Part shown: in pieces, positions 1 to 5,134 of the stretch
How the letters are laid out: the number at the start of each line of letters is the position of its first letter
Numbering within the stretch: the stretch's first letter is position 1
DNA from: CAZTWC01 sp964617105 [NCBI: uncultured Myxococcia bacterium]
GTDB lineage: Bacteria; CAZTWC01
Assembly (NCBI GenBank): GCA_964617105.1
Contig: CAZTWC010000266.1
Location: forward strand, 1 to 5,134
Length of the DNA: 5,134 bases
Direction of reading: 5' to 3'
Position numbers and translations under genes: made by a program
The notes under the pieces: generated by a model
Seen by the model: only the letters and a program-made list of their open reading frames with translations
What the model was told of the DNA's origin: nothing
The model's database searches: none

Positions 1-673
1 TGCCGAAAAGTTAAACCAAGTGTTAGACCACATGCTGGAGATGCAGTCCGATTTCGAGGCTTTGCTCACCAAAAACCGCATTTTTATCGACCGGATGAAA
101 GATGTGGCGATTATATCAGCTGAAGAGGCCATTAACTGGGGATTTACCGGGCCAGCCCTGCGTTCTACCGGCGTAGCATACGATGTGCGGAAAGACAATT
201 CCTACCTGGTCTATGACCGTTTTGACTTTGATATTCCCGTAGGGTTGCAAGGTGATAACTACGACCGTTATCTGGTGAGGTTGGAGGAGATGAGACAGTC
301 GGCCAGCATTATCCGTCAGGCATTGGAGCAGATGGAAGAAGGGCCAATTATCATTGAAGATACCAATATAACTTTGCCGAAGAAAAACAAGGTATATGCC
401 AACTTTGAGAGTTTGGCACACCATTTCAAATTGGTAATCGATGGAATCGAAACCCCGCCGGGTGAGATATACAGCAGTACTGAGGCTGGCAATGGAGAAT
501 TGGGCTGGTATATTGTTTCCGATGGAAGCGGAACCCCCTATCGATGTAGAGTTAGACCTCCATGTTTTCCTATTGTATCAGCCATGCCCAGATTACTCAG
601 GGGACATATGATACCCGATATTATCGCCACCTTTGGCACTGTAAACATGGTGGGCGGTGAGTGCGACAGGTAA
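1..673 (+). CDS. nuoD: NADH-quinone oxidoreductase subunit D, C-terminal part (5' end outside window)
   Basis: This is the 49-kDa subunit of complex I, part of the peripheral connecting module that forms the quinone-reduction site with NuoB and NuoH. The frame is open from base 2, so the GTG at 20 is an internal Val codon and the gene is cut by the window edge; 223 residues are visible of a family length near 400. Family signatures are clear: GFTGPALRSTG (visible residues 47-57), then the GDNYDRYLVRLEEM stretch, GELGWYIVSDGSGTPYR, and near the C-terminus RGHMIPDIIATFG followed by the terminal GGECDR. That end corresponds to the C-terminal metal-binding region of NiFe-hydrogenase large subunits, with the metal ligands lost, as is normal in NuoD. 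The quinone-site His/Tyr region lies upstream and cannot be checked. NuoH follows after 21 nt, consistent with one operon. The product call is secure. Confidence 0.96.
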   Translation, partial: AEKLNQVLDHMLEMQSDFEALLTKNRIFIDRMKDVAIISAEEAINWGFTGPALRSTGVAYDVRKDNSYLVYDRFDFDIPVGLQGDNYDRYLVRLEEMRQSASIIRQALEQMEEGPIIIEDTNITLPKKNKVYANFESLAHHFKLVIDGIETPPGEIYSSTEAGNGELGWYIVSDGSGTPYRCRVRPPCFPIVSAMPRLLRGHMIPDIIATFGTVNMVGGECDR

Positions 674-694
674 TAAAAACCGGGAGATTTAATA

Positions 695-1795
695 ATGGGA
701 TATGATTTTACTTATTTTGTAGCAGATGTGATCAAGTTATTGCTCATGCTGGGATTTTGCATGAATTTGGCGGTAATTCTGGTATATACTGAAAGGCGAC
801 AAAGCGCCTTCATGCAAGACCGGATCGGACCCAACAGGGCCGGTATTAAAGGCTTTACCCTGGCCGGATTATTCCATCCAATAGCCGATACTTTTAAAAT
901 GATCCTAAAAGAGGATTTTTTACCAGCCCGGGGCGATAAATTTCTACATCATTTGGCCCCTTTTATGGCCATGTTTCCAGCTTTACTGGTTTTTATTGTC
1001 ATTCCATTTGGACCGGATATTACCGTTTTTGGCCGGGTCATCAAGTTGCAAGTTGCAAACCTGGATGTGGGCATTCTTTTCCTGTTTGCCTTCTCCTCTC
1101 TGTGTGTCTACGGTACTGTCTTGGCAGGTTGGTCCTCCAACAACAAGTGGGCACTTTTGGGCGGGTTGCGGGCCAGTGCCCAGATGTTCTCCTATGAAGT
1201 TACCATGGGTTTGACCATTATTGGCGTATGCATGATTTTTCAGACCCTAAGATTGGACCAAATGGTGCTAGGACAGGGTGAATTACTTTGGGGCGTGATT
1301 CCCAAGTGGGGAATTGTGGTGCAACCGCTGGGATTTATCCTCTTTTTAATTGCCGCCATAGCAGAAATTAAGCGAACACCCTTTGATTTGCCAGAGGGTG
1401 AACCAGAAGTTATAGGTTATTTTCTGGAATATTCCGGTTTGAAATTTGGCATGTTTATGGTTGCTGAATTTATCGAAATAGTGATTATTTCAATGCTAGT
1501 CACTACTATTTTTCTGGGTGGATGGCAAGTGCCTTACCTGTTAGCCGATGGATTCCATTTTCCTCTTGGAGTAAAACTACTATTCCCTGCAGGATTGACC
1601 TGGTTGATAGTGGTGCTCCAGATTTTGACTTTTGTTTTAAAAACTGTATTTGTGTGTTGGGTATTACAGACTTTGCGTTGGACTTTACCCCGGTTCAGGT
1701 ATGATCAACTGATGGGATTGGGCTGGAAAGTCCTTCTTCCGTTGAGCCTGCTCAATATTGCCATTACCGGAATTGTTGTGCTGTTTCTGAATTAG
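695..1795 (+). CDS. nuoH: NADH-quinone oxidoreductase subunit H
   Basis: This is the ND1-type membrane subunit of complex I, which docks the peripheral arm and forms the membrane side of the quinone cavity. The 366-residue product is strongly hydrophobic with about eight membrane segments. It carries the family signatures: ERRQSAFMQDRIGPNRAG (33-50), GWSSNNKWALLGGLRASAQ (145-163, continuing to SYEV), and the acidic cytoplasmic loop from EIKRTPFDLPEGEPEV to LEYSG (224-248). The charged C-terminal RWTLPRFRYDQLM (328-340) is also present. It is longer than E. coli NuoH (325 aa), mainly through extra residues near 112-120 and 277-292. In the acidic loop the usual ELVAGY-type stretch is one residue shorter (EVIGY), while the acidic residues are retained. 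The start is supported by GGGAG at 682-686, eight bases before ATG. The gene lies between nuoD and nuoI. Confidence 0.97.
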   Translation: MGYDFTYFVADVIKLLLMLGFCMNLAVILVYTERRQSAFMQDRIGPNRAGIKGFTLAGLFHPIADTFKMILKEDFLPARGDKFLHHLAPFMAMFPALLVFIVIPFGPDITVFGRVIKLQVANLDVGILFLFAFSSLCVYGTVLAGWSSNNKWALLGGLRASAQMFSYEVTMGLTIIGVCMIFQTLRLDQMVLGQGELLWGVIPKWGIVVQPLGFILFLIAAIAEIKRTPFDLPEGEPEVIGYFLEYSGLKFGMFMVAEFIEIVIISMLVTTIFLGGWQVPYLLADGFHFPLGVKLLFPAGLTWLIVVLQILTFVLKTVFVCWVLQTLRWTLPRFRYDQLMGLGWKVLLPLSLLNIAITGIVVLFLN

Positions 1796-1825
1796 CAACG
1801 AAATTATTTCCATAAGGAAATCAAA

Positions 1826-2410
1826 ATGATCAATATTCGCAAGGTAAGAAAAACTAACCAGATGACCATGTGGGAGAGACTTTATCTCTTTGAAGTTGCC
1901 CGGGGTTTTTATACCACCACCAAGCATTTTTTATACAATTTTCCCAAACATGTGTGGATATTTGGTTGGGAACGGTTGGTAAACAAGAAACCGCCCCAGG
2001 GAGAGTACCCTTTTACTATCCAATATCCGGATGAGAAACGGAAATATCCTGAGCGCTACCGGGGAATCCACCGTTTATTGAAACGGGAAGATGACTCTCC
2101 CAAATGTGTAGCTTGCTACATGTGCGCTACTGTATGCCCAGCTCAATGTATCCATATAACAGCTGAAGCACATGATGATCCGCAAATTGAAAAGCAACCC
2201 CAGCGTTTTGTTATCGACTCTATGCGTTGCATCTATTGCGGTTTTTGCGTAGAAGCCTGTCCAAAAGACGCCATTCGCATGGACACCGGAAAACACACTC
2301 CGGTACATCGCTCTAAAAACGCCGGCGCAAAGAATCTTCCCTTTATGAAAGAAGTAATTTCCCAGGAAGAGGAAGATGATTCTCAATACACTTTTCGGAT
2401 TAAATTTTAG
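1826..2410 (+). CDS. nuoI: NADH-quinone oxidoreductase subunit I (two [4Fe-4S] clusters)
   Basis: NuoI is the ferredoxin-like subunit that carries clusters N6a and N6b and passes electrons towards NuoB/NuoD. The 194-residue product has both binding motifs intact: Cys94, Cys97, Cys100 and Cys104 (CVACYMCATVCP), and Cys135, Cys138, Cys141 and Cys145 (CIYCGFCVEACP). In this family the first three cysteines of each motif pair with the last cysteine of the other. Cys108 (PAQCI) is an additional cysteine not needed for the clusters. The N-terminal part (15-40, LYLFEVARGFYTTTKHFLYN) fits the membrane-associated amphipathic helix, and YRGIHRLLKRED (78-89) is the usual lead-in to the first motif. The acidic C-terminal tail (QEEEDDSQ) is variable in the family. 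AAGGA at 1814-1818 supports the ATG. No nuoJ follows, so this is the last gene of the local nuo cluster. Confidence 0.97.
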   Translation: MINIRKVRKTNQMTMWERLYLFEVARGFYTTTKHFLYNFPKHVWIFGWERLVNKKPPQGEYPFTIQYPDEKRKYPERYRGIHRLLKREDDSPKCVACYMCATVCPAQCIHITAEAHDDPQIEKQPQRFVIDSMRCIYCGFCVEACPKDAIRMDTGKHTPVHRSKNAGAKNLPFMKEVISQEEEDDSQYTFRIKF

Positions 2411-2418
2411 TCGTTTTC

Positions 2419-2447
2419 TTGACACCCCCCAGACCCTCGCTTAGAAT
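2419..2447 (+). promoter_or_regulatory. Sigma-70-type promoter for the orphan M23-N-like gene and lnt
   Basis: A perfect -35 box TTGACA (2419-2424) is followed by exactly 17 nt and a -10 box TAGAAT (2442-2447) with five of six consensus bases. It begins 8 nt after the nuoI stop. Transcription would start near 2454, giving a leader of about 40 nt before the ATG at 2495. I see no terminator between nuoI and this promoter, so read-through from the nuo operon is also possible. The match is seen directly; activity is inferred. Confidence 0.7.
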
Positions 2448-2500
2448 GAACGCTCAACCTTCGTTGTAACCGTTGCTTGCTACGCAGTCTCAAAATGACT
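2426..2500. repeat. Possible degraded dispersed (REP-like) repeat in the nuoI downstream gap
   Basis: The gap contains CCAGACCCTCGCTTAGAATG (2429-2448) and, further on, TACGCAGTCTCAAAATGAC (2481-2499). Both resemble, with deletions and mismatches, the CGCTCAGAATGAC-type short repeats that are scattered between genes in many bacterial genomes. The two copies share only a short core (TTAGAATGA versus CTCAAAATGA), and a small CAAC-CTTC-GTTG hairpin lies between them (2455-2466). If real, the repeat supplies both the -10 box and the ATG of the downstream gene. Only one locus is visible, so a repeat cannot be demonstrated here. Confidence 0.3.
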
Positions 2501-3130
2501 AAAAAACAGTATAAACATTCAATGCTTTCCCGGCAAAAGCCAAAGACCAAACAGCGTAAGTTTATCAAAAAACAGGTACGCAATTTTCCCCTTATGATTG
2601 TATTAGGGCTTGTAGTGGTTAACCTGGTTTTTTTTACTGTTTTTGATTTTAACGGAAAAACTCAGCATATTATCGCGGGTTTCGAAAAGCCAAAAAAACC
2701 TCCAGGAAAGGATCTGGTGGGAAAAGAGAAAAAGATAGCGGCCAGAAAAAATTTCGACCAAGATCGAAAACGAAAGAAAGCCCAAAAAAGAAAATACAAA
2801 ATGCGCCTGGCTGGAAAAGAGGCTCGGATTCCCATAATCTCTTTAAAAAACAAACCAGGATTTGCAAAATCCCTATCCCGGGGTTCTATTCAGACCGGGG
2901 AGAATTTTATCACCGCTCTCTCCAGAAATATGATAAAACGGGCTGAAATATTTAAAATGCTTAATCATTTTAAGTCTCTGTACACTTTCCGGAATGTGCA
3001 GCCTGGTGATACCTTTTTCTTTAAAAAAGAGTCTGGCCGGAAAATAACCTACTTTGAATACCAGCGAATCAGGGGCAAAACCTATATTTATGACGCCCGG
3101 GGAAGCAAACCCAAGGTATATAAGAGGTGA
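2495..3130 (+). CDS. Single-pass membrane protein with M23-peptidase N-terminal-like domain and no peptidase domain
   Basis: I know of no named gene for this protein. With ATG at 2495 it has 211 residues: a very basic N-terminus (1-29), one membrane segment (about 30-50, PLMIVLGLVVVNLVFFTVF), a lysine/arginine-rich linker (about 54-125), and a C-terminal domain (about 129-197). The positive N-terminus predicts a type II anchor with the C-terminus in the periplasm. The last domain (RGSIQTGENFITAL, then an AEIFKMLNHF helix, then NVQPGDTFFFKKESGRKITY and FEYQ) has the pattern of the substrate-occluding N-terminal domain of M23/LytM peptidases such as MepM and Csd3. The zinc-binding HxxxD and HxH motifs are absent. 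It is not cut off: its stop overlaps the lnt start (GTGA). An in-frame TTG at 2477 is possible but lies very close to the predicted transcript start. Neither start has a Shine-Dalgarno sequence. The reading frame is secure; the domain call is by pattern only. Confidence 0.75.
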   Translation: MTKKQYKHSMLSRQKPKTKQRKFIKKQVRNFPLMIVLGLVVVNLVFFTVFDFNGKTQHIIAGFEKPKKPPGKDLVGKEKKIAARKNFDQDRKRKKAQKRKYKMRLAGKEARIPIISLKNKPGFAKSLSRGSIQTGENFITALSRNMIKRAEIFKMLNHFKSLYTFRNVQPGDTFFFKKESGRKITYFEYQRIRGKTYIYDARGSKPKVYKR

Positions 3131-4737
3131 AAGGTTTTTTACTCTCTGCTCTCACCTCCCTGCTATTCGGTTTGAGTCTTAATCCCCGCCTGCCTTCTTT
3201 GTGGTTTCTGGCCATCTTTTGTATCTATTTCCAGTATTTAGTTGTCCGGGAAAAAAAATCAATATCAAGAGTGTTTGCCTGGACCTGGTTTACCCAGTTT
3301 TTAGTTGGGTTAACCGGTTTTTATTGGATCGAAGGAACTATCCGGATATTCGGTAATATTGGTTTTCCTTTCAGTTCTTTGCTATTTTTAGGATATTCGG
3401 CTTACCATTTTTTAGATTGGCCGATAGCCTGGTGTATCACCTATTATATTACCCGCAGATATTCTCTGGATAAAAAGTATAGTTTACTCATAGTTTTTCC
3501 CGCCATATTTTCCTTTTTACAACTAATCTACCCTAAACAGTTTCTTTGGCTCATGGTGGACGGTTGGAGTATCTCTGCAAACATGATCCAAATTGCTTCT
3601 TTGGTGGGACAAAAAGGCGCTAATACCATACTGATTATTTTGGCTTCGATTTTTTGTTATGCTATGGTGCAAAAAAAGATTCAGCCCAAAATAGTTTTTC
3701 TGTCAATAGTGACTGTGCTGTTTGTGTCTATTTATATAGGAGGATTGGCGGGAAAATACTCTAAACAGGCTGACCTGGACCAAATAACCCGGAAAGATGG
3801 CAAAGTTATAACCCACCTTATGGTGCAGGGAAATATTGGTGATTTATGGAAAATTGCTGCCAACCAGACTAAAAAAGGAAAGAAACTGTCTCAAATAGTG
3901 GATTGGGCTATTGATGAATATATAACTTTGACCTCTAAAAAACTTAAAGAAACTAAAGAACGTCCAGACCTCATTATATGGCCGGAAAATGCCTTTCCGG
4001 TTGGAGTGGATTGGGATTTTCGGAGGGTGAGTAAGTTACAAAGAGCCATTGACAAATGGAAGGTTCCATTGATAACCGGCGCTTATGATCACGACCCGTT
4101 ACCAGCCGGTCATCTTTCAAAACGGAAATATATCACCTATAATACTATGTTTTATTTTCCGGTGACCGGTCAGGGGAAAATACAGAAATATCGAAAAAGG
4201 ATCTTAATAGCCTTTGGCGAACATATTCCCCTATTTGATTATTTTCCCCAATTAAAAAAATGGTTTCCGGCCATGAGCCATTTTTCAAAAGGTAAAAAAG
4301 AGGGATTGATCTATCTAAACAACAATTTGCAGGTAGGGGTATCTCTTTGTTATGAGGCGATATTTTCAGGTTTAATCCAGGCTCAATCTCAACATGATGT
4401 GCACTATTTTATCAATATAACCAATGACTCCTGGTTTGGTAATACTTTGGAACCCTGGCAGCATTTATACTTGACCCGCTGGAGGGCGGTTGAAAACGGA
4501 AAGTATTTTATCCGGGTAACTAACACTGGATTTTCCGCCTTTATTTCCCCAACCGGTGAAATAATAAAACAGATAGGTTTGAATCAAAGAGAAACTTTGA
4601 TGGCTTTGGTGCCAAAACCAAAACTCCCCTCCACACTCTATTCCAAAATAGGCGATATGGCCTCCATTCCGATTTTTCTTTTCTATTTACTCTTATTCTT
4701 CTTAATTTCTAGATGGAGAATATGGACATCATCGTGA
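3127..4737 (+). CDS. lnt: Apolipoprotein N-acyltransferase
   Basis: Lnt transfers an acyl chain from a phospholipid to the N-terminal cysteine of diacylated lipoproteins in the inner membrane. This is the last step of lipoprotein maturation. The 536-residue protein (E. coli has 512) has six or seven hydrophobic segments in residues 5-206, a periplasmic nitrilase-type domain (about 225-505) and a final membrane segment (511-528). The catalytic triad is visible as Glu287 (IWPENAFP), Lys357 (KYRKRIL, before FGEHIP) and Cys408 (SLCYEAIF), at spacings close to E. coli Glu267/Lys335/Cys387. NDSWFGN (433-439), RWRAVENGKYFIRVTNTG (451-468) and SPTGEI (474-479) are also family hallmarks. The GTG start is chosen because it overlaps the upstream stop (GTGA), has AAGG at 3113-3116, and gives the expected N-terminal membrane segment. 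The gene appears intact and functional. Confidence 0.96.
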   Translation: MKGFLLSALTSLLFGLSLNPRLPSLWFLAIFCIYFQYLVVREKKSISRVFAWTWFTQFLVGLTGFYWIEGTIRIFGNIGFPFSSLLFLGYSAYHFLDWPIAWCITYYITRRYSLDKKYSLLIVFPAIFSFLQLIYPKQFLWLMVDGWSISANMIQIASLVGQKGANTILIILASIFCYAMVQKKIQPKIVFLSIVTVLFVSIYIGGLAGKYSKQADLDQITRKDGKVITHLMVQGNIGDLWKIAANQTKKGKKLSQIVDWAIDEYITLTSKKLKETKERPDLIIWPENAFPVGVDWDFRRVSKLQRAIDKWKVPLITGAYDHDPLPAGHLSKRKYITYNTMFYFPVTGQGKIQKYRKRILIAFGEHIPLFDYFPQLKKWFPAMSHFSKGKKEGLIYLNNNLQVGVSLCYEAIFSGLIQAQSQHDVHYFINITNDSWFGNTLEPWQHLYLTRWRAVENGKYFIRVTNTGFSAFISPTGEIIKQIGLNQRETLMALVPKPKLPSTLYSKIGDMASIPIFLFYLLLFFLISRWRIWTSS

Positions 4738-5134
4738 GCCGGTGAAACATCATTATTTAATTGGAGGATATGGATTTGACCCTGGAGGCGCCAGGGCGTT
4801 TTTATTTTATCCAGGATGGGGATATTAGAGTTTGCTCGGTTTTGACTTGATTTATTTTCATCATGACTATTAAAGTCATAGATAGATATTCCCTGGGTTT
4901 CCAGGTTGAAATAACAGGTATAATCTTGACTTAAAAGATGAGTGTAACAATAGCGGGACTGTGATATATAGTGGTAGACCTCTCTTTTTCCAGTATTTAC
5001 ATCAAAACCGTGCAGCCCAGAGCGAAATACCCGAGATGAATCCGGTTTATTACTAGAGGTGATATACAAGTGTCCATTTTTAGAAAAAGCCCCCCCTTGA
5101 GTCCATCTCAATTCTAGATGCCTTCTTTTTTTGG
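4683..5134 (-). CDS. C-terminal part of a probable beta-propeller-type protein (5' end outside window)
   Basis: The frame stays open to the right edge of the window, so the TTG at 5111 is probably not the start; 149 residues are visible. The pattern looks like the last blades of a beta-propeller: WTQGGAFSKNGHLYITS, then GLHGFDVNTGKREVYHYIS, TQGISIYDFN, and finally the RLQGQIHILQLNND stretch ending DDVHILHLEIKK. I recall the order 'QGGxFSxxGxLYI ... GixxFDxxTGK ... EGixxxDL ... GQlHvlxLxND ... DDVyxkH' from large uncharacterised propeller-like proteins of bacteria and fungi; no reaction is known to me. That ordered motif set, on the strand opposite lnt, argues for a real gene and not a chance frame. 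It is convergent with lnt and their 3' ends overlap by 55 nt. No signal peptide can be judged because the N-terminus is missing. Confidence 0.7.
   Translation of the reverse strand, partial: KKRRHLELRWTQGGAFSKNGHLYITSSNKPDSSRVFRSGLHGFDVNTGKREVYHYISQSRYCYTHLLSQDYTCYFNLETQGISIYDFNSHDENKSSQNRANSNIPILDKIKTPWRLQGQIHILQLNNDVSPAHDDVHILHLEIKKNKSK
4780..4803 (+). terminator. Rho-independent terminator downstream of lnt
   Basis: CCCTGG (4780-4785) and CCAGGG (4791-4796) form a six-base-pair, GC-rich stem with a five-base loop (AGGCG). After two bases a run TTTTT (4799-4803) follows, continuing as ATTTTA. It lies 42 nt after the lnt stop, in the right orientation to end the plus-strand transcript. It sits inside the coding sequence of the convergent minus-strand gene. 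Read on the minus strand the hairpin has no T-run after it, so it should not stop that gene. Confidence 0.65.

Noticed and set aside
116-424. Open frame on the minus strand inside nuoD
   Set aside because: It lies opposite strongly conserved nuoD coding sequence and has no recognisable motif.
996-1214. Alternative plus-strand frame inside nuoH
   Set aside because: It is out of frame with conserved NuoH motifs and its translation shows no family pattern.
1685-1927. Minus-strand frame across the nuoH-nuoI junction
   Set aside because: It is a shadow of two well-supported genes and has no motif or ribosome site to support it.
2075-2425. Minus-strand frame opposite nuoI
   Set aside because: It covers the iron-sulphur motif region of nuoI; its apparent composition follows from the opposite strand.
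2411-2494. Terminator after nuoI
   Set aside because: The only hairpin is a four-base CAAC/GTTG stem without a T-run, too weak to count as a terminator.
2603-2867. Several minus-strand frames rich in Phe opposite the orphan membrane protein
   Set aside because: The Phe/Leu richness is the complement of the lysine-rich (AAA/AAG) coding strand, not a real hydrophobic protein.
3251-3258. Run of eight A in lnt (and seven A at 2692-2698), considered as slippage or phase-variation sites
   Set aside because: The reading frames are intact through both runs and such tracts are expected in AT-rich, lysine-rich coding sequence.
1-5134. CRISPR array, tRNA/rRNA, insertion sequence or defence system
   Set aside because: No regularly spaced repeats, tRNA-like cloverleaf, transposase motifs or terminal inverted repeats were seen; almost all of the window is accounted for by coding sequence.

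Overview
The window comes from a Gram-negative (diderm) bacterium. It encodes an apolipoprotein N-acyltransferase (Lnt), which acts on the outer leaflet of the inner membrane, and a membrane-anchored protein with a domain related to the N-terminal part of cell-wall M23 peptidases. It also encodes three core subunits of respiratory complex I (NADH-quinone oxidoreductase). By eye the DNA is moderately AT-rich. The complex I gene order D-H-I, without E-F-G in between and without J after I, and the NuoH loop reading EGEPEVIGYF, fit deltaproteobacteria-like or uncultured diderm lineages better than enterobacteria. I cannot name the organism.

Layout: positions 1-2410 hold the 3' part of a nuo operon on the plus strand: nuoD (5' end outside the window), nuoH and nuoI, separated by 21 and 30 nt. 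An 84-nt gap (2411-2494) follows. It contains a very good sigma-70-type promoter (TTGACA, 17 nt, TAGAAT) embedded in sequence that resembles a degraded dispersed repeat. The promoter leads into a two-gene unit: a single-pass, lysine-rich membrane protein ending in an M23-peptidase N-terminal-like domain but with no peptidase domain (2495-3130), then lnt (3127-4737), overlapping by GTGA. A hairpin followed by a T-run at 4780-4803 is a likely terminator for this unit.

On the minus strand a gene enters from the right edge and ends at 4683. Its last 55 nt overlap the end of lnt tail to tail, and the lnt terminator lies inside its coding sequence. Its product looks like the C-terminal part of a beta-propeller-type protein of unknown function.

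The nuo genes encode the hydrogenase-like connecting module (NuoD, NuoI) and its membrane docking subunit (NuoH). The second unit appears devoted to the cell envelope: Lnt completes lipoprotein maturation, and its partner probably works in or near the peptidoglycan. I see no mobile element, CRISPR array, RNA gene or defence system. The most unusual items are the orphan M23-N-like protein coupled to lnt and the repeat-like promoter region in front of it.
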